Positions 47,382 through 59,434 of a DNA stretch of 64,000 bases are shown one piece after another. This DNA comes from Dechloromonas sp. HYN0024 (lineage in GTDB: Bacteria; Pseudomonadota; Gammaproteobacteria; Burkholderiales; Rhodocyclaceae). The translations under genes and the position numbers were made by a program. The notes under the pieces were generated by a model. That model ran no database searches and was not told the DNA's origin. It worked only from the letters and a program-made list of their open reading frames with translations. The DNA lies in the NCBI RefSeq assembly GCF_003441615.1, contig NZ_CP031842.1, positions 2,488,001 to 2,552,000 on the forward strand, written 5' to 3'. The stretch's first letter is position 1, and each line of letters opens with the position of its first letter.

Positions 47382-50300
47382 TGTTGATGCTCCTTGCGGA
47401 AAGCCGAGAAATAGAGGACAGGGATAACCACCAGCGTGAGCAGGGTGGACACCATGATGCCGAAGATCAGGCTGATGGCCAGACCATTAAAAATGGGGTC
47501 GTCGAGGATGAACATGGCACCGAGCATGGCCGCCAGTGCGGTCAGCGCAATCGGCTTGGCCCGCACGGCGGCTGACTGGACGACCGCTTCGCGGAAGGGC
47601 ATGCCGGCTGCCACCTGCAGCTTGATGAAATCGACGAGCAGGATGGAGTTGCGGACGATGATGCCGGCCAGCGCGATCATGCCGATCATCGAGGTAGCGG
47701 TAAATTGCGAACCGAACAAGGCATGACCGGGCATCACGCCGATGATGGTCAGGGGAATCGGCGCCATGATGATGAGTGGCACCAGGTAGCTACCAAAGTG
47801 AGCCACCACCAACAGGTAGATGAGGATAAGGCCAACGGCATAGGCCAGCCCCATGTCGCGGAAGGTTTCGTAAGTCACCTTCCATTCACCGTCCCATTTG
47901 ACACTGTAGCCAGCGTACGGGTCGTTGGGCTGGCGGATGAACCATTCGCCCAGCGTCCCACCCTCCTTGAGCGCCATGCCGTTGATCTGGCGACGAATAT
48001 CGAACATGCCGTAGAGGGGTGAATCGAGTTTGCCGCCCATGTCGCCGACAACATAGACGACCGGCAGGAGGTCCTTGTGATAAATGGCCTTCTCGCGCGC
48101 CACATCGCGTACCTCAACCAGCTCCGAGACCGGTACCAGTTGGCCGTCGCGCGAGCGAACGCGCAATTTGAGCAGGGCATCAAGGGTGGACTGTTTTTCC
48201 GCGGGCAGCGTGACGCGCACCGGGATTTCGAACTTCGATTCGGTATTGCGGGCTGGCGTCACATCCTGCCCGGCCAGCCCCATGCCAACCACCTCGACGA
48301 TGTCGCTCTGTGCCACCCCGAGTTGCGCCGCCTTGCCCTGGAGCACATGCAGCACGACCTTGCGGGCATCAGCTTCGACATAGTCATCTACCGCGACAAT
48401 ATCCGGCGTCGTGGCAAAGACCTGCCGCACCTGCTTGCCGACGCTCATCTGCCCCTTCATGTCCGGGCCGTAAATCTCGGCGACGATGGGCGACATGACC
48501 GGCGGCCCGGGCGGCACTTCGACCACCTTGGCCACCCCGCCATTCTTCTGGCCAATGGCCTCGACGCGATCCCGCAGGGAAACGGCAATCTCGTGACTCT
48601 GGCGCGAACGGTGGTGCTTGTCGGCCAGATTGACCTGGATGTCGCCTTTTTCCGGTGCGGCACGCAGGTAATACTGGCGAACCAGACCGTTGAAATTGAT
48701 CGGGCTGGCCGTACCGGCATACGCCTGATAGTTCGTCACATCCTTCTCGAGGGCCAGTTCGCCGCCGATTTCATGCAGGACACGCGCCGTTTCTTCGACC
48801 GGCGTTCCCACCGGCATGTCAAGAATGACCTGGAATTCACTCTTGTTATCAAATGGCAGCATCTTGAGAACAACGAGCTGGAAGTAGGCCAGCGACACTG
48901 AGCCAAGAATGAGCAGAACCACGGCAATGGCCAGCTTGACCCGCGCCGCTGCACCGCCCACCGGATCGAGGAAGGGCGTCAGCAATTTGCGGAAGGTTTG
49001 GTCAAGACGGGCATCGAGGCTGGATGGCTGGGCACCATCGCCATGCCCGTGCGACTTCATCAGCCGCGCCGCGAGCCAGGGCGTGACAACGAAAGCGACA
49101 GCCAGGGAAATGGCCATGCCCATCGACGAGTTGATCGGGATCGGACTCATGTACGGCCCCATCAGGCCGGACACAAATGCCATCGGGAGCAGTGCCGCGA
49201 TAACCGTCAATGTCGCCAGGATAGTCGGGCCGCCAACCTCGTCGACGGCAGGCGGAATGATCTCGAACAAATTCTTTTCGGGATACAAGGCCTGCCAGCG
49301 ATGGATATTCTCGACCACGACAATGGCGTCATCGACCAGGATGCCGATGGAAAAAATCAGCGCGAACAGCGAAACCCGGTTGAGCGTAAAACCCCAGGCC
49401 CAGGAGGCAAACAGCGTGGCGGCCAGAGTCAGCGTAACGGCGATACCGACAATCAAAGCCTCGCGTTTGCCCAGCGCAAAGAAAACCAGGAGTACGACAA
49501 AGGCCGTGGCAAAAATCAGCTTGCCGATCAGCTTTTGCGCCTTTTCCGTCGCCGTCGCGCCATAGTTACGTGTCACGGTGACCTCGACGCCCTCGGGAAT
49601 GACCGAGTTCTTGAGATCGTTGATACGGCTGATGGCAGCACTCGCCACGTCGGCCGCATTGACCCCGGGCTGCTTGGAAATCTGCAGGGTCACGGCCGGG
49701 AACTCCCCGCTCTGATCGCCAAACCAGGCGTAGCGTCGGGGTTGATCCGGTCCATCATCAACGGTCGCCACGTCACTCAGGTATACCGGTTTGCGTTCGC
49801 CGGCATCGCCCCGCACGGCAACCACCAATTGCTTCACATCAGCCGCCGATTCAAGATAGGTACCGGTCTGGACCAGTACTTCGCGGTTACCGGCAGTCAG
49901 ACTTCCGGAAGACTGCAGCGCATTTGAAACCTTGAGCGCGCCAGCGATATCCTGCGGCGTGACGCCAAAGGCATTCATCCGCTCGCCATCCATGAGCACG
50001 CGGATAGCGTGATCCGGGCCGCCGATGGTGGCAATGTCACGCGTCCCCTTGATCCGCTTCAATTCGATCTCGGTAGCCCGCGACACTTGCTGGAGATCGT
50101 AGGCAGAACGCGCCGGGTCCTTGGTCCAGAAAGTCAGCGCCACGATGGGCACATCATCAATGCCGCGCGGCTTGATAACCGGGGTCATGACGCCAAGATT
50201 GGCCGGCAGCCAGTCACTGTTCGAATTGACAGTATCGTAGAGGCGAAGGACCGCATCGTTATATTTGACGCCGACCTCAAACTGCACGGTAATCACCGCC

Positions 50301-50593
50301 ATGCCGGGACGGGAGGCGGAATAGACGTGCTCGACGCCGTGCATCCGCGACAGCACCTGCTCGCCCGGACGCGCCACGAGACTCTCGACGTCTTTGGCCG
50401 AAGCCCCCGGGAAGGCGATCATGACATCGGCCATCGTCACGTCGATCTGCGGCTCTTCCTCGCGCGGCGTGACGAGCGTCGCAAAAACCCCGAGCAGAAA
50501 GGCGACCAGGGCGAGCAGCGGGGTCATCCGGGAGTTCTGGAAGGCTGCTGCGATCCGCCCGGAGATGCCGAGCGAGCTTGTTTCGTGGCGCAT
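47378..50593 (-). CDS. RND-family efflux pump inner-membrane subunit
   Basis: A 1071-residue AcrB/MexF-class transporter with the expected twelve helices in two halves. It shows TPREEEPQIDVTMADVMIAFPGASAKDVE at the first periplasmic part, then SIGILVDDAIVVVENIHRW with the charged residues of helix 4 used in proton relay, and the second-half motif SMIGMIALAGIIVRNSILLVDFIKLQ. It resembles the hydrophobe/amphiphile efflux (HAE) type more than the heavy-metal CzcA type, since the DE/DD pattern is VDDAIV. The adaptor gene lies 3 bases upstream and a DUF2892 protein downstream. No outer-membrane factor is in the operon. Confidence 0.95.
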   Translation of the reverse strand: MRHETSSLGISGRIAAAFQNSRMTPLLALVAFLLGVFATLVTPREEEPQIDVTMADVMIAFPGASAKDVESLVARPGEQVLSRMHGVEHVYSASRPGMAVITVQFEVGVKYNDAVLRLYDTVNSNSDWLPANLGVMTPVIKPRGIDDVPIVALTFWTKDPARSAYDLQQVSRATEIELKRIKGTRDIATIGGPDHAIRVLMDGERMNAFGVTPQDIAGALKVSNALQSSGSLTAGNREVLVQTGTYLESAADVKQLVVAVRGDAGERKPVYLSDVATVDDGPDQPRRYAWFGDQSGEFPAVTLQISKQPGVNAADVASAAISRINDLKNSVIPEGVEVTVTRNYGATATEKAQKLIGKLIFATAFVVLLVFFALGKREALIVGIAVTLTLAATLFASWAWGFTLNRVSLFALIFSIGILVDDAIVVVENIHRWQALYPEKNLFEIIPPAVDEVGGPTILATLTVIAALLPMAFVSGLMGPYMSPIPINSSMGMAISLAVAFVVTPWLAARLMKSHGHGDGAQPSSLDARLDQTFRKLLTPFLDPVGGAAARVKLAIAVVLLILGSVSLAYFQLVVLKMLPFDNKSEFQVILDMPVGTPVEETARVLHEIGGELALEKDVTNYQAYAGTASPINFNGLVRQYYLRAAPEKGDIQVNLADKHHRSRQSHEIAVSLRDRVEAIGQKNGGVAKVVEVPPGPPVMSPIVAEIYGPDMKGQMSVGKQVRQVFATTPDIVAVDDYVEADARKVVLHVLQGKAAQLGVAQSDIVEVVGMGLAGQDVTPARNTESKFEIPVRVTLPAEKQSTLDALLKLRVRSRDGQLVPVSELVEVRDVAREKAIYHKDLLPVVYVVGDMGGKLDSPLYGMFDIRRQINGMALKEGGTLGEWFIRQPNDPYAGYSVKWDGEWKVTYETFRDMGLAYAVGLILIYLLVVAHFGSYLVPLIIMAPIPLTIIGVMPGHALFGSQFTATSMIGMIALAGIIVRNSILLVDFIKLQVAAGMPFREAVVQSAAVRAKPIALTALAAMLGAMFILDDPIFNGLAISLIFGIMVSTLLTLVVIPVLYFSAFRKEHQQ

Positions 50594-50596
50594 CGC

Positions 50597-51574
50597 TTAG
50601 TTTGCCGACTTCAACTGGATGCCGGCCCGAACTGGATCGGTGACGATTTTTTCGCCGGCCGACAGGCCCGCCAGAACCTCAATTTCACCTTGCCCGACAA
50701 GTTCACCAAGACGCAACTGGCGAAGTGACAGGCGATTGTCGGCGGTCTGCACATAGACCGCTGCGACCTCGCCACGACGCAGCACGGCAACGGCAGGCAC
50801 GGTCAGCTTTTCGGCCTGGCCGGTCACGAAATAAACGCGGGCAAACATCCCCGGTGTCGCCTCCGGCACTTCGGGCAAGGTCACGCGAACAAGCGACACG
50901 TGGGTAGCTGCATCAGCCGTCGGCAGAACCTGAACCTTAACGGCATCAACCCATTTGCCCAGTTCGGGAAACTCGACGCGGGCACTGGCCACCGTCCGCA
51001 TCGCCTTCAGCCGGTATTGAGGAACACTGGCCGTGACGCGCAGGCTGCCCGGCTGGTAAATGGTAAATAAAGGCTTGCCGGGCGTCGCCATGTCGCCCAT
51101 CTCGGCGTGACGACGGGCGATTACACCGGTCATCGGGGCAACGATCGTGGCGTGGCTTTGTCCGGCTCCAGCGGCGGCACGATTGGCCGCTGCCGAGTCG
51201 AGATCGGCTCTGGCCTTGTCAAGAGCAGCAGCGCTCATGAATTTCTGCGTAACAAGACTTTTCGTCCGCTCGAAACCGACTTTGGCATTGGCGTACTGCG
51301 CCTCAGCTGCCCGCGCCGCTTCGGCTGCCTCACGGGCATCTATGCGCATCAGCACATCGCCCTTGCGAACCGCCTGACCGGCATCGGCCTTGACTTCAAG
51401 AACCCGCCCCGCCACCTGAGCGCCAACCGTTGCCTGCTGCACCGCCTCAACCAGCGAGTCGGCGGGAAAGGCCAGATCGACGGCATGAGGCTGAACGGTG
51501 ACCACCGGCAACGGCTCCACCGCGACAGCCAGGGTCGAAAGGCAAAAAAAACCGAGCAGGAAAGGACGGAGCAT
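50597..51574 (-). CDS. RND efflux periplasmic adaptor protein (membrane fusion protein)
   Basis: A 325-residue adaptor with a signal peptide (LRPFLLGFFCLSTLAVAVE). The lipoyl/barrel-sandwich halves (GAQVAGRVLEVKADAGQAVRKGDVL and ATIVAPMTGVIARRHAEMGD) flank a short helical hairpin (AEAARAAEAQYANAKVGFERTKSLV), followed by beta-barrel and membrane-proximal parts. The short hairpin is typical of small adaptors. Starts at 51574, 51586 and 51598 are all in frame; 51574 is chosen because the upstream dyad and promoter-like AT-rich sequence occupy the others. It should link the RND pump to a TolC-like channel encoded elsewhere. Confidence 0.9.
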   Translation of the reverse strand: MLRPFLLGFFCLSTLAVAVEPLPVVTVQPHAVDLAFPADSLVEAVQQATVGAQVAGRVLEVKADAGQAVRKGDVLMRIDAREAAEAARAAEAQYANAKVGFERTKSLVTQKFMSAAALDKARADLDSAAANRAAAGAGQSHATIVAPMTGVIARRHAEMGDMATPGKPLFTIYQPGSLRVTASVPQYRLKAMRTVASARVEFPELGKWVDAVKVQVLPTADAATHVSLVRVTLPEVPEATPGMFARVYFVTGQAEKLTVPAVAVLRRGEVAAVYVQTADNRLSLRQLRLGELVGQGEIEVLAGLSAGEKIVTDPVRAGIQLKSAN

Positions 51575-51584
51575 GTGTGTTCTC

Positions 51585-51610
51585 ATAAATATAAGCATAC
51601 GCTAATTTAT
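51585..51610. promoter_or_regulatory. AT-rich imperfect dyad at the start of the RND operon
   Basis: ataaatataagc (51585-51596) and gctaatttat (51601-51610) form an imperfect inverted repeat around atac, with a near-palindromic core agcatacgct. On the minus strand it contains TATAAAT-like -10 sequence. The placement suits an ArsR- or TetR-type repressor site for the efflux operon, but no regulator gene adjoins it. Confidence 0.4.
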
Positions 51611-51662
51611 AGCTTGCACACAAGCAAAGCGCTAGGTTTTCATTGATTTGACAGCGATTTAC

Positions 51663-52940
51663 TCAGGCTGCCTGCCAGATGTTCCGACAGCGGGTTTCCT
51701 TGATCCACCAGCACGAAGCGGCCCCGAGAATGGCGCAGACAGTGACCACCAGCACCCCGTGGCGCCAAGTGTCGACATCGTAGACGCGGGCACCGCTGAC
51801 CAATTCTCCCGTCCAGCCGAGGTCCATGACCCAGCCGACAAAAGGTTGCAACAGGGCGGCCGTCATGAACCCCCCCATATTGGCAACGCTGGTCGACATG
51901 CCGGAAAGCAGCGGCGGATTGACTTCCTTGGAACAGGCCCAGGTCAGGCTGAAACCTGCCGTGGTCAGGCCAAGCAGGGCAAACAGCAGATAGGAAAGGA
52001 CAACCGGCATGCTGACGCAAGACAACAGAATCAGCCAGATCAGGCTGTACAGATGCGAGGTCACGATGAGTACCGGCTTGCGTCTCCCCAGGCGATCCGA
52101 CAGGCCGCCAAGGAACAGGCAACCCACCGCAAAACCGCCGAACCACAGGGATAAATGGGCAGTGGCGACCGACCTGGCCAGACCATGCACCTGAATCAGG
52201 TAGGGGGTGGCCCACAGCCCGGCAAAGGTAAAAAACGCCCCGCACATGCCGGTATTAACCAGGACGGCTGGCCAGGTATCGCGGTTCCTGACCACCGACA
52301 GCAGCCCGGCAAGCACCTGCGTCCGGTCGACATGGGGCTTGGGCGCGGCATCGCCCCCGTCCGGCGCGTCGCGGACAATGATCCAGCACAGCCCGCCGAG
52401 AAGCATCGAGGCAACACCGACCCCGATGAACACACCGCGCCAGCCGGTCGCCTGGGCGACGGCGGAAAGCGGCGCGCCGGCCAGCACCGAGCCGAGATTG
52501 CCGATCAGCATGCAGATGCCGACCATGGTGGCAAACCGGCTCTCCTCGAACCAGACGGCGATCAGCTTGAGCATGGCGATGAAGGTCACCGACACGCCCA
52601 GTCCGATCAAGGTCCGCCCGACCAGCGCCAGCTCAAGTGACGGCGCCATGCCGAAGAGAAAGCTGCCGACCCCGCCCACCAGTCCGCCAAGCGCCAGAAT
52701 CCGGCGCGGTCCCAGGGTATCGGCGAGGATGCCGGTCGGTATCTGCATCAGGGTATAAACGTAAAAATAGGTCGCCGCGAGCACCCCCAGCGACGCCGCC
52801 GACGTCTCGAAAGCGGCGGCCAGGTCGGGCGCAATGCCGGCCGGAGCAAAACGCTGGAAGAAGGACAGAATGTAAGCAACGGCAACAACGCCGAGAGCCA
52901 GCCAGCGACGGCGCATCTGTTCCGTGGTCAGTGTTTTCAT
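51663..52940 (-). CDS. MFS transporter
   Basis: A 425-residue major facilitator with twelve predicted helices. The start (MKTLTTEQMRRRWLALGVVAVAY) is at 52938-52940; the longer frame upstream is not homologous. Family signatures are QIPTGILADTLGPRRILALGG between helices 2 and 3 (motif A), GRTLIGLGVSVTFIAMLKLI in helix 4, and a second-half motif A (FLGGLSDRLGRRKPVL). It most resembles the nitrate/hexuronate-like anion MFS group with FFQRFAPAGIAPDLAA, but the substrate cannot be assigned. It stands as its own unit downstream of a cytochrome c gene on the same strand. Confidence 0.88.
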   Translation of the reverse strand: MKTLTTEQMRRRWLALGVVAVAYILSFFQRFAPAGIAPDLAAAFETSAASLGVLAATYFYVYTLMQIPTGILADTLGPRRILALGGLVGGVGSFLFGMAPSLELALVGRTLIGLGVSVTFIAMLKLIAVWFEESRFATMVGICMLIGNLGSVLAGAPLSAVAQATGWRGVFIGVGVASMLLGGLCWIIVRDAPDGGDAAPKPHVDRTQVLAGLLSVVRNRDTWPAVLVNTGMCGAFFTFAGLWATPYLIQVHGLARSVATAHLSLWFGGFAVGCLFLGGLSDRLGRRKPVLIVTSHLYSLIWLILLSCVSMPVVLSYLLFALLGLTTAGFSLTWACSKEVNPPLLSGMSTSVANMGGFMTAALLQPFVGWVMDLGWTGELVSGARVYDVDTWRHGVLVVTVCAILGAASCWWIKETRCRNIWQAA

Positions 52941-52978
52941 CCTGCTCCCAGCCTTGTCTTCGGGTGCCGCTACCGGGC

Positions 52979-53281
52979 CTATTTCTGCGAAAGAACCCAC
53001 TTGGCGAGGGTGGCTGCCTCTGCATCGGTGACGTTGTTCGGCGGCATCGGCACCTGGCCCCACTCGCCCTTGCTACCCGCCTTGATCTTGGCAGTCAGCG
53101 CAGCTTCTGCCGTCTTGTCGCCAGCCCGCTTGGCGGCGATGTCCTTGTAGGCCGGGCCAACGATTTTCTTGTCGATGGCATGGCAGGTCATGCAGTTCTT
53201 AGCCTTTGCCAGCTCCGGTGAAGCCTGGGCAGCGCCGGCAATAAGCAGGAAAGCGCAGGTTAACAGAATTGATTTTTGCAT
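52979..53281 (-). CDS. cytochrome c551/c552-type monoheme protein
   Basis: A 100-residue protein with a signal peptide ([17 protein letters not shown]) and one heme site (CMTCH, near residue 30). The distal Met is in WGQVPMPPN, the classic class I cytochrome c8/c551 motif. The core [15 protein letters not shown] and the C-terminal helix [11 protein letters not shown] agree. It should be a small soluble periplasmic electron carrier, for example to a terminal oxidase or a nitrite reductase. This contrasts with the monoheme cytochrome at 22.3 kb, which has His where this one has Met. It lies upstream of the MFS gene and may share a transcript with it. Confidence 0.95.
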   Translation of the reverse strand: MQKSILLTCAFLLIAGAAQASPELAKAKNCMTCHAIDKKIVGPAYKDIAAKRAGDKTAEAALTAKIKAGSKGEWGQVPMPPNNVTDAEAATLAKWVLSQK

Positions 53282-53347
53282 GATTCTTCCCCCGTAAAAA
53301 TTAAATGGACTGCACGAATAAAACTGTTTTATGACCTTCAGGCCCTG

Positions 53348-54388
53348 TCAGGCCGCCATCTCGATCAGCAGCGTCTCGATTTCCGTGCGTCCGACCGGGC
53401 TGGCCATGGCAATCAGCGTAAAGCCCGGCTTGAGCAGAAAATCCCTGTCGGGATTGAACTGCCAGCTGCCATTACGCTCACGCACGGCAAGAAATACGTA
53501 GTTCGCACTGCGCAATTTCAGGGCCTCGAGTGGCTTGGGAATGAATCCAGCCGGCACCGGCACCTCTTCGATGCGCAGATTTTTTTCCGACTTGAGCATT
53601 TCGTCGAGGAAAGAGACGACGTGCGGTCTGATCATCGCCGAAGCGATGCGCATGCCACCGGTGAAGTCTGGCGAAACAATCGCGTCAGCCCCGGCCTTGC
53701 GCATTTTTTCGACATTGCGGGTTTCGGTACAGCGGGCGACGACGCGCAGTTCCGGCTTCAGTTGCTTGGCGGTGATGACAATCATCAGATTGCGCGAATC
53801 ATCACCGGTCACCGCGAACAGCCCCTTGGCATCCTCCAGGTCGGCGGCCAGCAGCACGTCATCGTCACTGGCATCACCGTTCAAATAAAGGAAACCCATG
53901 TTCCGCTCCTTGTACTCCTCGAGCCGGTGCAGGTCCTCATCGATGCCGACATAGTGGCGGTGGGTGGCCTCCAGCTCGTGTGCGATATTGCGCCCGACAC
54001 GGCCGAAGCCACAGAGAATGTAGTGACCCTTGAGTTTCTTGATTGCTTTTTCCATGCGTTTTCTCCGCAGGGTTCCATTGAGATCGGTTTCGAGCAGGGC
54101 GACGGTAACGACCGAGAAGAGCAACGACAGATTGCCCGCCCCGAGAATACCGATGATGACGGTCAGAACACGTGCCGGCTGATTGCTCGACATGTCGATG
54201 ATTTCACCGAAGCCGATGGTGGCGACGGTGATGAAGGTCATGTAGAAGCAGTCGAACCACGAATACTTGCTATCGGTCAGCACCATGTAGCCAATGGTGC
54301 CAAAGAGGTGCACGGCAAACAGCATGCCCAGCGCGACATAGACCAGCCGAAAGATATATCCGGCCTGTGTCGTATTGATCGATGCCAC
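53348..54388 (-). CDS. two-helix potassium channel with RCK (TrkA-N/TrkA-C) domains
   Basis: A 346-residue protein: two membrane helices flanking a pore loop, then a cytoplasmic RCK domain ([48 protein letters not shown]) and a C-terminal TrkA-C-like region. The selectivity filter is TVATIGFGE near residues 54-62, with IGFG in place of the usual VGYG, so ion selectivity may differ. The start is GTG at 54386-54388: ggaga sits seven bases upstream and no ATG precedes the first helix. The downstream frame of DUF3124 is a separate gene 14 bases upstream on the same strand, so the two are likely co-transcribed. Confidence 0.9.
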   Translation of the reverse strand: MASINTTQAGYIFRLVYVALGMLFAVHLFGTIGYMVLTDSKYSWFDCFYMTFITVATIGFGEIIDMSSNQPARVLTVIIGILGAGNLSLLFSVVTVALLETDLNGTLRRKRMEKAIKKLKGHYILCGFGRVGRNIAHELEATHRHYVGIDEDLHRLEEYKERNMGFLYLNGDASDDDVLLAADLEDAKGLFAVTGDDSRNLMIVITAKQLKPELRVVARCTETRNVEKMRKAGADAIVSPDFTGGMRIASAMIRPHVVSFLDEMLKSEKNLRIEEVPVPAGFIPKPLEALKLRSANYVFLAVRERNGSWQFNPDRDFLLKPGFTLIAMASPVGRTEIETLLIEMAA

Positions 54389-54402
54389 GCGCGACTCTCC
54401 GC

Positions 54403-54900
54403 TTACTCGGCCAGCGGCACCGACTGGGTCATGAAGATCACCGCCTTGCCACCATCCATGTTGGCATGCAGGGACTCGACCAGGGGCGGACTGACCGCTT
54501 GCTCGGCCTCCCACTTGATGATGAAGTTGGCCCCCGAGCCGCCGGAGGCGTCGTTCAGTTCAACGAACAGTTCAAGCGTACCGAAAGGCTGAACAACCAC
54601 CGGGACGGGAACCCGCTCGCTGATCAGCTTGCCGTTGGTGTCGTAGTAGCGGGCCGAAACGACGCGGACCGGACGTTTCCCATCGGTATTACGGATACTG
54701 ACCAGCGCCGACAACAGGACTTGGGAGGCCTTGCCGCTCTTGCCCAGATTGCCATACAGCATGTGCGAGTAGATCGGCAGGTAGAGCGTCTGCCCTTTGG
54801 CCGAAGGTCGTGCGTCCTGGGCGAATGCCGCGGTCGACGGCAGCAGAATGGCCATTGCAGCGCCGCACAGAACGCCACGCCAGAATCCCCGATTTTGCAT
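54403..54900 (-). CDS. DUF3124 periplasmic protein
   Basis: A 165-residue exported protein with a signal peptide ([24 protein letters not shown]). The mature part matches DUF3124: [64 protein letters not shown]. No activity is known for this domain. The start (MQNRGF) at 54900 has a gggaga ribosome site five bases upstream; ATG 8 codons earlier is less likely. It lies directly upstream of the K+ channel gene in what looks like a two-gene unit. Confidence 0.88.
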   Translation of the reverse strand: MQNRGFWRGVLCGAAMAILLPSTAAFAQDARPSAKGQTLYLPIYSHMLYGNLGKSGKASQVLLSALVSIRNTDGKRPVRVVSARYYDTNGKLISERVPVPVVVQPFGTLELFVELNDASGGSGANFIIKWEAEQAVSPPLVESLHANMDGGKAVIFMTQSVPLAE

Positions 54901-54958
54901 ACCATCTCCCTTTACCTGCGGCATGGCCTTGAGGCCATTTGCCCCGATTCTGCCACAA

Positions 54959-54975
54959 GCCCTGCCCCTCAGGGC
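54959..54975 (-). terminator. Small hairpin after the receiver gene
   Basis: gccctg and cagggc pair perfectly around a five-base loop, 18 bases beyond the end of the minus-strand receiver gene. The following T-run is poor, so this is a weak terminator candidate. Confidence 0.3.
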
Positions 54976-54992
54976 AATCAGGCGAGGCTCCG

Positions 54993-55369
54993 TTACCGCG
55001 GCGGGCTGCCCAGCATGGTGCGCAGGCGGTCAGCCAGGCCCGCCCAGTCCACCGGCTTGCTCAGGCGAGTGGCCGAAAGCCGCTCTGCCTGCTCGACAAA
55101 TGCGGGATCGGTCCGCCCGGTCACCAGCAGTACCGGGAATCCTGCACCGTACCGCCGGCGAATGGCGGAACACACCGCCAAGCCATCGAGGCCAGGCATT
55201 TCGACATCGAGCAAGGCCATATCAAACGGGGAGGCCTCGAGCCGGGCCAGGGCATCGTTACCGTTGTCGACCACGGTCAGGGCGAAGTCACCACCGCCCA
55301 GCGCCGCCCGCACGAGGAACCCAGCCGTCGGATCGTCATCAGCAAAGAGCACGCGCCAAGGCCCGGCAC

Positions 55370-55373
<4 letters not shown>
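54993..55373 (-). CDS. receiver-domain response regulator of the phosphorelay
   Basis: A 126-residue single-receiver protein. The acidic triad is VLFADDDP and Asp56 (LLDVEMPG), with VTGR and SKPVDW supplying Thr and Lys. No output domain. The start ([10 protein letters not shown]) at 55373 overlaps the hybrid kinase stop as ATGA, so it is the last gene of the Hpt-kinase-receiver operon. It probably relays or sinks phosphate from the kinase or Hpt protein. The partner transcription factor may be the OmpR-type regulator encoded divergently at 58647. Confidence 0.92.
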
Positions 55374-58098
<2,725 letters not shown>

Positions 58099-58099
<1 letters not shown>

Positions 58100-58488
58100 C
58101 AAGCCTTCCCCGCAGCATCCGATGAACAGGATTTCCAGGCTACCGAGGCTGCCGCCCAGGTCTGCTGAAAAGAGGCGAGCAGTCGCCGACGCAACGCTTC
58201 GGGAACCGGATCGACCTTGCCGGCCAGCCGCATCAGCAGGACATTCTCCAGCCTGGCAGCATCTTCCGTCAAGATTTCGGCACCGACATTTGCCGCTGCA
58301 CTGCGCAGGGCGTGAACGCATTTCCTTTCCTGCATATCGTTACCAACGCATTTCTCCCAGTCCTCCGCCCAGTTGGCAAAATGGGCAACAAAAATACCCA
58401 CGGCCTGCCACCAGAGGGCAGGGTCGCCGAGCATGCGCCCAACGGCGGCGGTCACGTCAAAACCATCCAGAGTGCGCGGAACAGACAT
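58099..58488 (-). CDS. stand-alone Hpt-like phosphotransfer protein
   Basis: A 129-residue, mostly helical protein. A motif resembling Hpt domains, [16 protein letters not shown] (around residues 57-72), has the expected His followed by a basic residue and small side chains, and [13 protein letters not shown] like the next helix. The Lys normally found in HxLKG is Arg here. It has no other domain. It is the first gene in an operon with a hybrid kinase that already ends in its own Hpt, so a role as a second phosphotransfer module or an interfering paralogue is possible. The assignment is moderate because the match is short. Confidence 0.7.
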
Positions 58489-58576
58489 TGAATGTCGCTA
58501 GAAGAAGAATCAGGCAGAAAACTTACGTATGAAAGTCGATTGTCGCCCGGGCGCGACGATGCAATGTTAAAAAATA

Positions 58577-58599
58577 GTAAAACAAATCCTTTGTTTTAC
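58577..58599. promoter_or_regulatory. Perfect 10-bp inverted repeat between the phosphorelay operon and the OmpR-type regulator
   Basis: gtaaaacaaa, spacer tcc, tttgttttac: perfect 10-base arms. It lies in the 158-base divergent region (58489-58646), 47 bases before the OmpR-type ATG and 89 bases from the Hpt start. An operator for one of the neighbouring regulators is the likely role; a hairpin in the regulator leader is the alternative. A nearby GC-rich near-palindrome (gtcgcccgggcgcgac) lies at about 58540-58557. Confidence 0.55.
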
Positions 58600-58646
58600 G
58601 TTGAGCATACAATTCCTCCTTTATCGTTCAATCGAAATGAAGAATC

Positions 58647-59351
58647 ATGCGTCAGACTGCGCTTATCGTTGAAGACGACCCAGGAACCCGCCTTGTACTG
58701 AGTGCCACCCTCGCTACAGCCGGCATCGACAGCATTTTTGCCGAGACTGGCACGGCCATGTGGCGACAACTCGACGAAAAGCCCGATGTCATCATTCTTG
58801 ATCTAAGCCTGCCCGATGCCGACGGCCTCGAGTTGCTCCGCCTCTTGCGCCAGAGTTCGGACATACCGGTCCTCATCCATTCGACGCGCTCGGATGAAAT
58901 TGAGCGCATCATCGGCATCGAGATCGGGGCTGACGATTTTCTGCCCAAACCCTGCAACATGCGCGAGCTTCTGGCCCGCACCCGTGGCCTGCTGCGGCGC
59001 ACCCAGCGCCCGTCAACCGCGCGCGGCGATCAGCGTCGCCTGCGTTTCGGCAACTGGACACTGGATACCGCCTCGCGCGAACTCGCCATGACCGGCGCCG
59101 CGGCCACCCCGCTAGGCGTCTCGGCCTTTGCGCTCCTCGCTGCCTTCCTTGAGCGCCCCTTCGAGCCGCTCTCGCGCGAACACCTGTCGCGCGTTCTGAA
59201 ACGCGAATATATCCCTTACGACCGGATCATCGACGTCCATGTCAGCCAGATCCGCCGCATTCTCGGCAAGCAGGCCGATGGCAGCGGGTTCATCAAAACG
59301 CTGCGCTCGCAGGGCTATGTCTTCATCGCCGAGGTAGAAACCGTCAACTGA
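58647..59351 (+). CDS. OmpR/PhoB-family response regulator
   Basis: A 234-residue regulator with receiver and winged-helix DNA-binding domains. Receiver motifs are IVEDDPGTR, Asp52 (ILDLSLPD), HSTRSDEIE and LPKPCN; the conserved Thr/Ser at the phosphorylation switch is in the HSTRS segment. The effector domain reads LDTASRELAMTG, FALLAAFLERPFEPLSREHLSRVL and DRIIDVHVSQIRRILG with GYVFIAE at the end. It is encoded divergently from the Hpt/hybrid kinase/receiver operon, so it is the probable output of that phosphorelay. It has a strong terminator downstream. Confidence 0.94.
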   Translation: MRQTALIVEDDPGTRLVLSATLATAGIDSIFAETGTAMWRQLDEKPDVIILDLSLPDADGLELLRLLRQSSDIPVLIHSTRSDEIERIIGIEIGADDFLPKPCNMRELLARTRGLLRRTQRPSTARGDQRRLRFGNWTLDTASRELAMTGAAATPLGVSAFALLAAFLERPFEPLSREHLSRVLKREYIPYDRIIDVHVSQIRRILGKQADGSGFIKTLRSQGYVFIAEVETVN

Positions 59352-59372
59352 GCGGGACCGCTTCTGAATGAC

Positions 59373-59402
59373 AAAGGCCATGCTTGCGCATGGCCTTTTT
59401 TC
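59373..59402 (+). terminator. Rho-independent terminator after the OmpR-type regulator
   Basis: An 11-base stem (aaaggccatgc / gcatggccttt) with loop ttgc and a T-run to 59401. It lies between convergent genes and may also assist the TolC-family gene. Confidence 0.9.
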
Positions 59403-59434
59403 CATCGCCGGCCGGCTGGCCGGCCCAAAGATAC

